From positions 1,115,512 through 1,179,511 of the forward strand of contig NZ_FMCS01000001.1 of the NCBI RefSeq assembly GCF_900091435.1: a stretch of DNA of 64,000 nt, given 5' to 3'. A model generated the notes under the pieces. It worked only from the letters and a program-made list of their open reading frames with translations, had not been told where the DNA came from and did no database searches. Of the stretch, positions 35,281-44,225 are shown piece by piece. The position numbers and the translations under genes are program-made. Every line of letters starts with the position of its first letter. Position 1 is the stretch's first letter. The stretch is from Micromonospora chaiyaphumensis (GTDB lineage Bacteria; Actinomycetota; Actinomycetes; Mycobacteriales; Micromonosporaceae).

Positions 35281-36348
35281 TCAGTCGGCGGACGCGGCCG
35301 CCCAGTTGGTGAGGAGTTCCAGGACCGGGCGGCGGCCGGCGAACATGGCGGCCTCGTCCCGCCGGTCGTAGGTCTGGCCGGTGGCGCCGCCGGCCCGATT
35401 GAGCATCACGGGCGAAAGCCAGAAGTACTTGGCCGCGCCGCTGAGCCGCACCGCGTGGGCGACGAGCGCCGGTTCGACGGCTCCGCGCAGCCCGTCGACG
35501 TAGCCGTCCAGCACCGCGTCGGCCACCTCGGTCAGCAGCGCCACGTCGACCAGGCCGTCGAGGAAGGTGTCCAGCACCAGGTTGGCTGCGTCCTCGCCGA
35601 TGGGACCCGGGCCGACGAAGGACCAGTCGAGCAGGACCGGGCCGGCGTCGGCGAACACCAGGTTCGTCGGCCAGACGTCGTGGTGGCAGAGGGTACGGGG
35701 TAGCCGGTCGGTGGCCGCCAGCACGGCCTGCCGCTGCTCCCAGAGCCGGCGCAGGTCGTCCCGCAGCGACCCCGGCCAGGCCGCGACGGCGGCCGGATGG
35801 TCCCACGGCACCGGCTCGGTCACCGGTCGACTCAGCGTGTAGTCCCGCAACCAGTCCCGGGCCAGCCAGTCGTACGGGGACACGTCCCCGGCCCGGCGGC
35901 TGGCCGGCGAGACGCCGGGGTCGGCGAGCCAGGCGGCTTGGGCGGCGCCGAGCCGGCGGGCCAGGTCGGCAAGATCGCGGACGGTGCCGGTGGTGCCCGG
36001 GCGGCCGGCCGCCTCGGTCAGCCAGAGGGCAACCGTCCCGTCCGGACGATCCTCGATCACCAGCGGGTCCGGAGCGACGAGACCCGCCTCCGCGTAGCAG
36101 GTCGTGGCCAACCCGCTCCGGTACGCCTCGACCTCACGCCGCCAGTAGTTCCAGTGGCCGGGGTCGTCACTCGCCGCCCAGTGGGCCGGGCCGGCGCCGG
36201 CCCCAGGCGGCGCGATCAGCTTGAGCACGGCCGGCCGACCGGCCCGGCGGGTCCGCCAGAGACCGCCGGTGACACCGTTGAGCGGGTTGTGCGTCAGTGC
36301 CTGTGCCGGCACCTCGGCGGGAACGAGGTCGGCCGGAGGGCGGGTCAC
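35281..36348 (-). CDS. Aminoglycoside phosphotransferase-like (APH) kinase
   Basis: 355 residues from the GTG at 36348, preceded by TAGGCT and 6 nt (leaderless pattern). APH/choline-kinase fold: catalytic loop LCHHDVWPTNLVF and metal-binding Asp in VLLDWSFVGPG. An N-lobe Lys is plausible in RPAVLKLIAPP. It phosphorylates a hydroxyl on a small molecule; nothing nearby tells which. Length is typical for the actinobacterial phosphotransferase-enzyme family. It ends 6 bp from the convergent amidohydrolase stop, with no room for a terminator. Confidence 0.85.
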   Translation of the reverse strand: MTRPPADLVPAEVPAQALTHNPLNGVTGGLWRTRRAGRPAVLKLIAPPGAGAGPAHWAASDDPGHWNYWRREVEAYRSGLATTCYAEAGLVAPDPLVIEDRPDGTVALWLTEAAGRPGTTGTVRDLADLARRLGAAQAAWLADPGVSPASRRAGDVSPYDWLARDWLRDYTLSRPVTEPVPWDHPAAVAAWPGSLRDDLRRLWEQRQAVLAATDRLPRTLCHHDVWPTNLVFADAGPVLLDWSFVGPGPIGEDAANLVLDTFLDGLVDVALLTEVADAVLDGYVDGLRGAVEPALVAHAVRLSGAAKYFWLSPVMLNRAGGATGQTYDRRDEAAMFAGRRPVLELLTNWAAASAD

Positions 36349-36427
36349 CGGGCGAGCCTAACGCGGCGCGGCGCGGCGGGGCGCCGGGTCCACGGGACAG
36401 CCGCGGTGCCCGGTCGGCGCGGGTCGG

Positions 36428-37663
36428 TCAGACGGCCACTCGGTCCCGCCCTGTTCTGTCGGGAGCGGGGCCCGCCGCTCGGATCCGACCGGGCAGCGGA
36501 CGCAGCCAGGGTCCGGCCAGGAGGGCGACGGCGACCTGGGCGGCGCCCGCGGCGACCAGCGTCGGACCGGCGCCGGCCAGCCCGATCACCGCGCCACCGC
36601 CGAGCAGCCCGATCGAGACGGCGCCGTCGTGCACCAGGCTCTCGACGGCGAAGGCGGCCCGCCGTTCGGCGCCCTCGGTGCGGGTGGTGATCAGGCGGTT
36701 GACCGCGCCGATGCCGAGCGGCATGGCGAGGCCGCCCGCCGCGGCCAGGACCGCGGTGAGCGGCAGGGACGCGGTGACCGCGGGCAGCGTCGCGAAGGTC
36801 GCGCCCAGCAGGATCCAGCCGGCCGCCATGGTGGCCAGCGGCGGCAGCCGGGGTACGAGCACCGGGGCGGCCAGCGCTCCGGCGAGCGAGCCGGCGCCGT
36901 AGCCGGTCATGCCGGCCGAGATGAGCAGCCCGGGCCGGCCGGTCTCGGCGCCCAGGATGGCGAGCCCGAGGGTGAAGGCGAACCAGGCGAGGCCGCCGAC
37001 ACCGGCCATGGTGACCGCGCGGCGTACCTCGGGGTGCCGGGCCAGCACGTGCCGGAGCGCGGGAGCGGCGGCGGCCTCCTGGCCGGCGGCCGGCGCGGCG
37101 GTGCCACGGACGGCCAGCAGCAGGACGGCGCCGAGAGCGACGCCGGCCGCCTCCGCCCAGAGCAGCCGGAGCGGCCCGCCGACGGTGACCGCCCAGCCGG
37201 CCAGCGGCGGGGCGAGGATCATGGTGCCGCGGTGCGCGAAGTCCTGCCAGGCCAGCATCCGGGCGGCGGCGTCACCACCGGCGCAGATGTCGGCGAGCAG
37301 GGCGCGCTGGCCCGGCCCGCTCAGCGTGGTGGCCGCACCGGTGACCAGCCCGGCGGCGGCCAGGTGGAGCGGGCCGACGGTGCCGACGGCGGCACCGACC
37401 GGGACGACGAGCAGGCCGAGCACCTGGACCGCGAGGACCGCGGCGAGGGCCGGGCCGCTGGTCAGCCGCTGGCGCAGCCCCCGCGCCCACCAGGCGGAGG
37501 TGAGCATGGGCAGCCCGACCGCCCCGCCGACCAGCCCGGTGGTCCAGGCCGAGCCGGTCTCGGCGAGTGCGACCAGGGGCAGCGCGACGGCGGTGGTGCG
37601 CTGGCCGAGCCAGGTGACGAAGGTGGTGGTGAGCATGGCGGCGATGTCCCGGCGGGTGGTCAC
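36428..37663 (-). CDS. Major facilitator superfamily transporter
   Basis: 411 residues from the GTG at 37663, which follows CATCAT and 7 nt, with no ribosome site. About 12 hydrophobic helices; the opening MLTTTFVTWLGQRTTAVALPL and an Arg/Glu-poor loop after helix 2 are in keeping with drug/metabolite MFS proteins. The middle loop (GQEAAAAPALRHVLARHPEV) links two six-helix halves. Substrate unknown. It is divergent from a LysR gene across 73 bp, so LysR probably controls it. Confidence 0.82.
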   Translation of the reverse strand: MTTRRDIAAMLTTTFVTWLGQRTTAVALPLVALAETGSAWTTGLVGGAVGLPMLTSAWWARGLRQRLTSGPALAAVLAVQVLGLLVVPVGAAVGTVGPLHLAAAGLVTGAATTLSGPGQRALLADICAGGDAAARMLAWQDFAHRGTMILAPPLAGWAVTVGGPLRLLWAEAAGVALGAVLLLAVRGTAAPAAGQEAAAAPALRHVLARHPEVRRAVTMAGVGGLAWFAFTLGLAILGAETGRPGLLISAGMTGYGAGSLAGALAAPVLVPRLPPLATMAAGWILLGATFATLPAVTASLPLTAVLAAAGGLAMPLGIGAVNRLITTRTEGAERRAAFAVESLVHDGAVSIGLLGGGAVIGLAGAGPTLVAAGAAQVAVALLAGPWLRPLPGRIRAAGPAPDRTGRDRVAV

Positions 37664-37721
37664 GGGTTCGATGATGTGACCCCGCCGGGCCCGCCGGTAG
37701 CTGGTGGAATGTCCGGACGGC

Positions 37722-37740
37722 TCATAATCTGGGCCTATGA
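37722..37740. promoter_or_regulatory. LysR-type T-N11-A box overlapping the lysR start
   Basis: TCATA-N9-TATGA perfect inverted repeat containing a T-N11-A core. It overlaps the LysR ATG (37737) and includes TAATCT, which sits 6 nt before that ATG as a -10 for a leaderless message. This would suit autorepression, but the overlap with start signals could be chance. Confidence 0.4.
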
Positions 37741-38612
37741 GCTCCCTACCCGCAGTCGAGGACCTGCGGCTCGTGGCGGCGCTGGCGCGGCACGGCTCCC
37801 TCGGCGCGGCGGGCCGCGAGATGCGGATCAGCCAGCCGGCGGCGAGCAACCGGCTGGCGGCGCTGGAGCGGCGGATCGGTGAGCGGCTATTCGACCGGGA
37901 CACCACGGGCGCGCGGCCGACCCCGGCCGGGCGGGCGCTGGTGGCCGAGGCGGTCCACGTCCTGGGCCACCTGGAGGCGATCTTCGACCGGACCCGCGCG
38001 GCGGCACGCGGCGAGGTGCTGAGCGTGGGCACCTTCCCGAGCCTGGCCGCGTGGCTGTTCCCCGCGCTGGCCGACCTGCTCCGGGACGCGACGGTGCACC
38101 AGGTCACCGACCACGGTGACCGCCTCGTCGAGTGGGTCGGCGAGGGGTCGCTCGACGCCGCGTTCGTGACGGTCGCCAACCAGATGCGGCTGCCCGCCAC
38201 GGCCACCGCCACACCCGTGGCCGGCGACCGGCTGGCCCTGCTCACTCCGCCCGCGGTACGGGTCGGGTCCGGGCGCCGGCCGTTCGCCGGCCTCGACGTG
38301 GTGGCGCACAGCTACGACCCGTCCACCGACGCCCTGCACCGGCGGCTCTCCGCGCTGGGCGCCCGGCCGAAGCCCGCGGCCACGGGCGAGACGGCCGTGC
38401 GGATGGGCCGGCTGCTCGGCTGCCCGGTCGTGCTGCCGCGCGGGCTCGCGCTCGCGTACGCGGCCCCGGACGAGGAGGTGGCGCCGGCGCCGGTGCCGGG
38501 CCGCTTCACGCTCTTCCTGGTGACCCGTCGACCGGTGCCGGCCGCGCTGGCGGGGGTGGTGGGCGGGCTGACCGGCCGGCTCGGGCTGGAGCCGGCGGGC
38601 GGGGAGTCCTGA
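37737..38612 (+). CDS. LysR-family transcriptional regulator
   Basis: 291 residues. N-terminal winged HTH: DLRLVAALARHGSLGAAGREMRIS followed by QPAASNRLAALERRIGERLF (residues about 8-60), then the periplasmic-binding-like effector domain (about 88-285, opening VLSVGTFPSLAAWLFP). It has no ribosome site but TAATCT lies 6 nt upstream, so it is probably leaderless. It is divergent from the MFS gene, its likely target. Effector unknown. Confidence 0.9.
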   Translation: MSSLPAVEDLRLVAALARHGSLGAAGREMRISQPAASNRLAALERRIGERLFDRDTTGARPTPAGRALVAEAVHVLGHLEAIFDRTRAAARGEVLSVGTFPSLAAWLFPALADLLRDATVHQVTDHGDRLVEWVGEGSLDAAFVTVANQMRLPATATATPVAGDRLALLTPPAVRVGSGRRPFAGLDVVAHSYDPSTDALHRRLSALGARPKPAATGETAVRMGRLLGCPVVLPRGLALAYAAPDEEVAPAPVPGRFTLFLVTRRPVPAALAGVVGGLTGRLGLEPAGGES

Positions 38613-38616
38613 ACCG

Positions 38617-38949
38617 CTACTTAGGCGGCAGGGTTCCGGCGTAGCCGACGCCCCGGCCGACCCACCGGGCCAGATCGGCATCGCCCGCGCAGGCCGAGGG
38701 CTCCACCGTGATCCAGCCCCGCATGGGCCGCCCCCGCATCACCGTCGCCTGCGCGCCGGGCTCCGCCTCCAGCCGCTCGGACTCCGCCGGGTCGACCCGG
38801 ACCATGAGCCCGCCGGCGCCGCGGACGACCACCGCCATGTTGCCCTTGACCATCATGGCCAGGCCGCCGAACATGCGCTTCTCGGCGAACCCTGGCTCGC
38901 TCCCGACCAGCTCCCGGACCCGGTCCGCGAGGTCCTCGTCATACGCCAT
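38617..38949 (-). CDS. TfoX/Sxy N-terminal-domain protein
   Basis: 110 residues; the pattern MAYDEDLADRVRELV...EKRMFGGLAMMVKGNMAVVV is that of the TfoX N-terminal domain. Related stand-alone proteins are widespread in actinobacteria; the link to competence in gamma-proteobacteria does not carry over with confidence. CAGGAT lies 6 nt before the ATG (leaderless pattern). Its stop is 4 bp from the LysR stop. Confidence 0.85.
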   Translation of the reverse strand: MAYDEDLADRVRELVGSEPGFAEKRMFGGLAMMVKGNMAVVVRGAGGLMVRVDPAESERLEAEPGAQATVMRGRPMRGWITVEPSACAGDADLARWVGRGVGYAGTLPPK

Positions 38950-38985
38950 GCCCGCATCCTGGCACCCGGGGCCGACAGGACGGGG

Positions 38986-39762
38986 TCACGGCCTGGGCAG
39001 GTCGGCGCACAGCTTGCTCGGGAACGCGGGCTCCGCGCTGTGGACACGACCGCAGCCGGCCTCCGTCGAACCGGCGATCGTGGCCCAGCCGCGCTCGCCG
39101 GCCCAGCGCAGGAAGTAGCGGCGTACGGTGACCGACGCGGCGCAGCCCGGTCTCGCCTCGGCGCCGCACGGCACCGGATCGAACGGCACCGTCATGACCA
39201 GCCACCGGCCGTCGCAGCCCTCGGGTGAGCCGACGGAGTGCCGGGACACGTCCATGCCCCGCACCGCGACGCTGATCCAGGCGGGGTCGCAGTGGTCCGT
39301 CGGCATGGGGTCGCAGCCGAACGTCGCGTCGCAGCGGCGGTACTCGTCACCCTCGGGCTTCCACGGCTCCTGGTTGAGCACGACGACGCGGCCGGCGATC
39401 GGCCCCGGCACGGTCAACGTCACCGCGCCCGGTGTGTGGGTGGGGCAGGCCCCGACCACCGCCGACAGGCGCGAGTCCTGCACCACGTTGGCGTAGATGC
39501 GGTTGTTCTCCTCGACGAGGTAGGTGACCCGGGGATTCCGGGAGCATCGGTCGGCGTCCGCGAGCAGCGCCACGGTCAGCAGGAGCGAGCGCGGGTCGTC
39601 GCTGGGGCGTACCGCCGTGACGTCGGCCTGGTAGGTGGCCCAGCGGTTCTCGGCGGCGGTGCCGGCCGGCGTTGGCGCGTCGCCCGACGTCGGGGTGGCG
39701 CCCGGCCGGGCACAGCTCACGAGCGCGGCCAGGCACAGCAGGGCGGTGGCGAGTCGGCGCAT
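38986..39762 (-). CDS. Cys-rich lipoprotein of unknown function
   Basis: 258 residues from the ATG at 39762 (MRRLATALLC); an in-frame start at 39798 would spoil the signal peptide. Lipobox LVSC, then a Thr/Ala/Pro spacer. The exported domain has about ten Cys (for example RRCDATFGCDP, DHCDPAW, CGAEARPGC), suggesting several disulfides. An inner segment (NNRIYANVVQDSRLSAVV) looks beta-rich. No family recognised. Confidence 0.7.
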   Translation of the reverse strand: MRRLATALLCLAALVSCARPGATPTSGDAPTPAGTAAENRWATYQADVTAVRPSDDPRSLLLTVALLADADRCSRNPRVTYLVEENNRIYANVVQDSRLSAVVGACPTHTPGAVTLTVPGPIAGRVVVLNQEPWKPEGDEYRRCDATFGCDPMPTDHCDPAWISVAVRGMDVSRHSVGSPEGCDGRWLVMTVPFDPVPCGAEARPGCAASVTVRRYFLRWAGERGWATIAGSTEAGCGRVHSAEPAFPSKLCADLPRP

Positions 39763-39820
39763 GGCACCGAGTCTGGCCGCGCCGGCCAACCGCGACATCC
39801 GTACGGATACTCAGTCCACC

Positions 39821-40432
39821 TCAGACGCCGACCCGCTGCTCCGGGATGCTCAGGCCGTAGAGGGCCATCAGTTCCGGGCTGTCGATCCGGCTGCCGTCGG
39901 CCACCGAGTCGCAGGCGATGTCGACGATCTGGTCCTTGTGGGCCAGCAGGTACGGCCGGGCGCCGACGTCGGCGCTGGCCAGGGTCGCGATGCCGGACCA
40001 GTGCCGGCGACCGAACAGCATGGGGTAGCCGCGCAGCCCGTCGTAGGTGGCGCAGACCAGCACGTCCGGGTACGGCAGGGCGGCGACCCGGCGGACCGCC
40101 GCGGCGGTGAGCCCGGGCATGTCCACCGGCACCACGACCACGGCCTCGATGGTCTCGTCGGTCAGCGCGGCCAGCCCGGCCCGGATCGAGGAGCCGACCC
40201 CGGTCCCCCAGGCCCGGTTGACCACCACGGTGGCGGCGGTCAGGTCGGTGGTCTGGCGCACCTGGTCCGCCGCCGCGCCCAGCACGACGACGACCTCGAC
40301 GCAGCCCGCCTCGGCCATCGTGTCGATCATCCGGCGGACCAGGGGCTTCTCCCCCTGGTGCAGCAGCGCCTCGGGCCCGCCGATCCGGCGGCCCCCACCA
40401 GCGGCGATGATCATTCCTGCGATCCGGTTCAG
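39821..40432 (-). CDS. MobA/MocA-like nucleotidyltransferase, probable CTG start
   Basis: 203 residues if translation starts at the CTG at 40432, which has GAGGGGG 5 nt upstream. The first ATG (40414) has AGGA touching it and would remove part of the first strand. The sequence then reads xNRIAGMIIAAGGGRRIGGPE, the usual start for this family (GGGxRxGG nucleotide-binding loop). VVPVDMPGL carries the metal-binding Asp and RGYPMLFGRRHW the acceptor site. Members transfer CMP or GMP to molybdopterin (MocA/MobA) or act on sugar phosphates. No xanthine-dehydrogenase-type gene is near, so the substrate is open. Confidence 0.82.
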   Translation of the reverse strand: MNRIAGMIIAAGGGRRIGGPEALLHQGEKPLVRRMIDTMAEAGCVEVVVVLGAAADQVRQTTDLTAATVVVNRAWGTGVGSSIRAGLAALTDETIEAVVVVPVDMPGLTAAAVRRVAALPYPDVLVCATYDGLRGYPMLFGRRHWSGIATLASADVGARPYLLAHKDQIVDIACDSVADGSRIDSPELMALYGLSIPEQRVGV

Positions 40433-40451
40433 CGGTGCCCCCTCGACCTGG

Positions 40452-40487
40452 GGGACGGACCGGAGGCAACCGCGCCCGGTCCGTCCC
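40452..40487 (-). terminator. Hairpin after the polymerase gene
   Basis: GGGACGGACCGG / CCGGTCCGTCCC, perfect 12-bp stem with a 12-nt loop, 71 bp past the polymerase stop and 20 bp before the nucleotidyltransferase start. Confidence 0.7.
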
Positions 40488-40557
40488 GTCGTACGCACAC
40501 CGGGCCCAACGAGTGCGCCCGCGAGCGGGTAGCGGGGCAAAACGGAAAATTGCGTGA

Positions 40558-42231
40558 CTATGCCGCGTCGGCGTAGCAGTCCACCACGGACAGGTCCAGC
40601 GGGAAGCGGACCGGTGTGTCGCCGAAGAGCAGCCGGGTGGCGCGCTCCCCCGCCCCGGTGACCGCCGCGGCGACCGCCTCGGCCGCCTCGGCCGGGCAGT
40701 GCACCAGCACCTCGTCGTGCTGGAAGAAGACCAGCTCGGCGCGGGTGCCGGCCAGCTCGGTGCGGAGGGTGGCCAGCAGCGTGGAGGCCCACTCGGCGGC
40801 GGTGGCCTGGATGACGAAGTTGCGGGTGAACCGCCCCCGCGAGCGGGCCGCCCGGGCGCGCGGGCTCTGCGGGTCGGCCCCGGCCTCCGCCACCGCCTCG
40901 TCGCCGTCGCCGAAGCCGGCCGACCCCGGCGGGCAGGTGCGCCCCAGCCACGACCGGACCAGGCCGCCCGCCTCGCCCGTGCGGGCCGCCGCCTCGACGT
41001 GGCCGAACGCCGTCGGGTAGTTCTTCTTGAGCACCGCCAGGGCGGGCACCGCGGCGCCGCCGGTCTGCCCGTACATGGCGCCGAGCAGGGCCACCTTGGC
41101 CCGGGGCCGGTCACCGGCGAAGGCGTCCCGGGCCAGCGCGGCGTAGAGGTCACCGGCACCGCCGGCCGCGGCGAGCCGCTCGTCGCCGGAGACCGCGGCG
41201 AGCACCCGTGGCTCGAGCTGGCCCGCGTCGGCCACCACGAACGTCCAGCCCGGGTCGGCCACCACGGCACGCCGGATCACCTTCGGGATCTGCAACGCCC
41301 CACCGCCCCGGGTGGCCCACCGGCCGGAGACCACGCCGCCGGGCACGTACTCCGGGTGGAAGCGGCCGCCGGAGACCCAGGCGTCGCGCCAGGCCCAGCC
41401 GTGGGCCGTCCAGATCCGGTAGAGCTCCTTGTATTCGAGGACGAGCGGCACGGCCGGGTGCTCCACCCCGCGCAGCACCCAGGCCCGGGTGTTCGGCAGC
41501 TCCACGCCGGCCCGGGCGAACGCCTTGAGCAGCTCGGCCGGGGAGTCGGCGTGCAGCTGGCGGACGCCGAACGCCTCGGCGATGCGCGCGGCCAGCTCGG
41601 CCAGCCGGCGGGGCGGCCCGCCGACCGGGGACGCCTCACCGAGCAGGTCGGCCAGGATGGCGTCGTGCACGTCGGTGCGCCAGGGCAGCCCGGCCACCCC
41701 CATCTCGGCGGCGATCAGCGCGCCGGCCGACTCGGCGGCCACCAGCAGCCGGAACCGGCCGGGGTGTGCCGTCCGCGCGATGCGGGCGAGCTGGTCCGCG
41801 TACACCCGGGTCAGCGCCGTGATGCCCGGACCGGGCGGGCCGGACGGCGCGTCGAAGAGCGCGCCCTGGCCGTGGCCGGGCGGCTCCGGCGGGCGGGGCG
41901 GCGGGTCCGGCGGGACCGGCGCCCCGGTGAGCCGGGCCCACGCCGCGGCGAGCGAGCGCGGCTCGCCCCAGCGGCCGGCGTGGCCGAGCAGCAGCGCCTC
42001 GGTCAGCTCGACGTCGTGGCACCGGTCGAGCCGGACACCGGCGCGCAGCAGCGCCGGGTAGAGGGTGGCGCCGGTGGCCCACACCCAGCGGGGGCGGTCG
42101 GCGGCCTCCCGCGCGGCCACCGCGGCCGCCAGGTCGGCCACCGGCTCGACCGGGCCGGCCGGGCGCCCGGCGTCGTCGAGCGGTTGCAGCACTCCGCCGC
42201 CCCGCTCGTCCGACTCCACCGCCACCAGCAC
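40558..42231 (-). CDS. Divergent family-A DNA polymerase (bifunctional exonuclease/polymerase type)
   Basis: 557 residues from the GTG at 42231; this start is not certain, and CAGAAT lies 7 nt upstream. C-terminal polymerase domain: motif A FVVADAGQLEPRVLAAVSGD (about 330-345; the standard DYSQIELR is altered but the first Asp is kept), motif B with RAKVALLGAMYGQ (standard K...YG), motif C FFQHDEVLVH (about 505, HDE intact). The N-terminal 3'-5' exonuclease domain is degenerate: the DxE box reads VAVESDE. Actinobacteria carry this polymerase beside PolA; a repair or translesion role has been proposed. It is not in an operon with other repair genes here. Confidence 0.85.
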   Translation of the reverse strand: MLVAVESDERGGGVLQPLDDAGRPAGPVEPVADLAAAVAAREAADRPRWVWATGATLYPALLRAGVRLDRCHDVELTEALLLGHAGRWGEPRSLAAAWARLTGAPVPPDPPPRPPEPPGHGQGALFDAPSGPPGPGITALTRVYADQLARIARTAHPGRFRLLVAAESAGALIAAEMGVAGLPWRTDVHDAILADLLGEASPVGGPPRRLAELAARIAEAFGVRQLHADSPAELLKAFARAGVELPNTRAWVLRGVEHPAVPLVLEYKELYRIWTAHGWAWRDAWVSGGRFHPEYVPGGVVSGRWATRGGGALQIPKVIRRAVVADPGWTFVVADAGQLEPRVLAAVSGDERLAAAGGAGDLYAALARDAFAGDRPRAKVALLGAMYGQTGGAAVPALAVLKKNYPTAFGHVEAAARTGEAGGLVRSWLGRTCPPGSAGFGDGDEAVAEAGADPQSPRARAARSRGRFTRNFVIQATAAEWASTLLATLRTELAGTRAELVFFQHDEVLVHCPAEAAEAVAAAVTGAGERATRLLFGDTPVRFPLDLSVVDCYADAA

Positions 42232-42242
42232 GGATGCGATTC

Positions 42243-42280
42243 TGCCCGGCCCCTCCGACAGATGCCGGAGCGGCCGGGCA
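42243..42280 (-). terminator. Strong hairpin closing the rpiR-ngcEFG operon
   Basis: Outer stem TGCCCGGCC / GGCCGGGCA (9 bp), inner stem CTCCG / CGGAG, 8-nt loop; 14 nt after the ngcG stop. It lies only 12 bp before the polymerase start. Confidence 0.85.
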
Positions 42281-42294
42281 GCGGGTCGCGCGGG

Positions 42295-43248
42295 TTACTT
42301 GCCGACGCCGGCCGTGAGGCCGGACTGCACCTGGCGCTGGAACACGACGTACACGATCAGGACCGGCAGCATCGCCATGGTGACCCCGGCGAAGAGGCCG
42401 GACCAGTCGGACTTGTAGCCCTGGTTGACCGACAGCTCGATGAGCCCCTGGGCGATCACCTGGTGCTTCGGCTCACCGGCCACCGACTGCATGAGCAGGG
42501 TCGGCAGGTACCACTGGTTCCACTGGCCGAGCACGTTGAAGATGCCGATGCTGATCAGGCCGGGCTTGGCCATCGGCAGCATCACGCTGAAGAACGTCCG
42601 GGTGTGCGAGGCGCCGTCGACCATCGCCGCCTCGGCGATCGAGTTCGGCAGGGTCCGGAAGAACGAGTGCATGAAGAAGACCGTGAACGACAGCGACCAC
42701 GCCACGTAGACCAGGATCAGCGTGAGGTGCTTGTTCGGGCCGAGCAGCGGGAAGACCACGTTCATGTTGTAGACGCCCTTGAACAGCGGCACCGCGGCGA
42801 GATAGACCGGCAGGGTCAGCCCGGACAGGAACATCCAGTAGATCAGCCGGTTGCCCGGGAACTCGTAACGGGCCAGCGCGTACGCCGCCATCGAGCCCAG
42901 CAGCATCGTCAGGGTCACGCTGAAGACGAGCACCAGCAGCGTGTTCAGGAAGAAGCTGTCGATCCCGGCCGTCCAGGCCCGGGCGAAGTTGTCCCACTGC
43001 AGCGACTCGGGGATCAGCGACAGCGGCTCGCGGATGACCTCCGAGTCGGTCTTGAGCGCGGACATCACCACCCAGAGCAGCGGATAGATCACCATGATCG
43101 CCCAGACCGCGAGGAACAGGTGGGAGAAGCCGTTGAAGATCCGACCGCCGATGCCGTTGCCGGCGGCTTCCGCCCGTCGACCGGTCGGCCGGCCCGGCGG
43201 GGCCACGTCGGGTCGCTTCTGGCCGGAGGTGTGGGTCACCGTACTCAT
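42295..43248 (-). CDS. ngcG: Amino-sugar ABC importer permease NgcG (copy 1)
   Basis: 317 residues from the ATG at 43248, which has GAGGAGG upstream; an in-frame ATG at 43281 would overlap the previous gene. MalG-type permease with a 45-residue polar N-terminus, about six helices and an EAA loop (SIAEAAMVDGASHTRTFF). In Streptomyces NgcEFG imports N-acetylglucosamine and chitobiose; assignment here rests on the binding protein NgcE and on the linked GlcNAc-type genes. No ATPase gene follows: the operon ends at the hairpin 42243-42280, so a shared ATPase must serve it. Confidence 0.82.
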   Translation of the reverse strand: MSTVTHTSGQKRPDVAPPGRPTGRRAEAAGNGIGGRIFNGFSHLFLAVWAIMVIYPLLWVVMSALKTDSEVIREPLSLIPESLQWDNFARAWTAGIDSFFLNTLLVLVFSVTLTMLLGSMAAYALARYEFPGNRLIYWMFLSGLTLPVYLAAVPLFKGVYNMNVVFPLLGPNKHLTLILVYVAWSLSFTVFFMHSFFRTLPNSIAEAAMVDGASHTRTFFSVMLPMAKPGLISIGIFNVLGQWNQWYLPTLLMQSVAGEPKHQVIAQGLIELSVNQGYKSDWSGLFAGVTMAMLPVLIVYVVFQRQVQSGLTAGVGK

Positions 43249-43261
43249 CGTCCAGGCCTCC

Positions 43262-44203
43262 TCAGAACTCGATCCGCTCACGACGGGTGATCCTCAGCTG
43301 GACGGCGGCCAGCAGGATGGTGAAGATGGCCAGCGCCACGGCGATCGCGCAGGCGTAGCCGAACTGGCCCTTCTGGAACGCGTTGAACTGGATCACCGAG
43401 GCGAAGATCTCGCTGGCGTGGTTCGGGCCGCCCTGGCTCGGTGTCATGACGAAGACCAGGGCGTACATGTCCAGGGCGATGAAGCCCAGGTAGACCCAGG
43501 CGACCGAGATGGTGTCCCGGAGCAGCGGCAGGGTGACCCGGAAGAACGTGTGGAACCGGCCCGCCCCGTCGAGGATCGCCGCCTCGTAGATGTCCTTCGG
43601 GATCGACTGCATGGCCGCGGAGAACAGCACCATGTAGAAGCCGGCGCCGCTCCACACCGCGATGAGCAGCAGCCACCAGAGCACCGCGGGGATGCCGAGG
43701 AACGGCTCCGGGTCGGCGGTGAAGGCGATCGGGTTGTCCGCGTCGACCAGCCCGATCTTGATGAGCAGGCCGTTGATCAGGCCCTGCTGGTCGGTGCGGT
43801 AGATCTGCTGCCACATGACGGCGATGACCACCAGCGACAGCACCTGCGGGAAGAAGAAGATGACCTTGTAGAGGGCGGAGCCGAACACCCCGCGGATGCC
43901 GGCCCTGTCCTCGCGTCCGCCCACGTTGAGCAGGAACGCGAGGAACAGGGCCAGCGCGATGGTGAACAGCGGCACGGTGACCAGGAAGAAGACGTTGTGC
44001 CAGAACGCCTTCCTGATCAGCTCGTCGGAGAGCAGCCGGACGTAGTTGTCCAGCCCGACGAAGTTCTGGGAATCCGAATACCCACCCCAGTCGGTCAGCG
44101 AGTATCCCGCCGCCTGCGCGAACGGCCACACCACGTAGAACAGGTACAGCGCGACGGGCAGGGCCAGGAAGCCCGTGACGAAACGCGCGACTCCGTGCCG
44201 CAT
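43262..44203 (-). CDS. ngcF: Amino-sugar ABC importer permease NgcF (copy 1)
   Basis: 313 residues from the ATG at 44203 (MRHGVARF), chosen because the copy-2 paralogue also starts MRHG; a GTG three codons earlier (44212) has a better-placed GGAGA and cannot be excluded. MalF-type permease: first helix FLALPVALYLFYVVWPF, periplasmic loop with SDSQNFVGLDNYVRLL, EAA loop (DIYEAAILDGAGRFHTFF). It lies 22 nt after ngcE and 13 nt before ngcG. Confidence 0.83.
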   Translation of the reverse strand: MRHGVARFVTGFLALPVALYLFYVVWPFAQAAGYSLTDWGGYSDSQNFVGLDNYVRLLSDELIRKAFWHNVFFLVTVPLFTIALALFLAFLLNVGGREDRAGIRGVFGSALYKVIFFFPQVLSLVVIAVMWQQIYRTDQQGLINGLLIKIGLVDADNPIAFTADPEPFLGIPAVLWWLLLIAVWSGAGFYMVLFSAAMQSIPKDIYEAAILDGAGRFHTFFRVTLPLLRDTISVAWVYLGFIALDMYALVFVMTPSQGGPNHASEIFASVIQFNAFQKGQFGYACAIAVALAIFTILLAAVQLRITRRERIEF

Positions 44204-44225
44204 TGGACTCACTCTCTCCGTCGGA

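Noticed and set aside
37722..37740. Treating the TCATA/TATGA repeat as a firm LysR operator
   Set aside because: It overlaps the ATG and the -10-like element, so its symmetry may be chance. Kept only as a low-confidence candidate.
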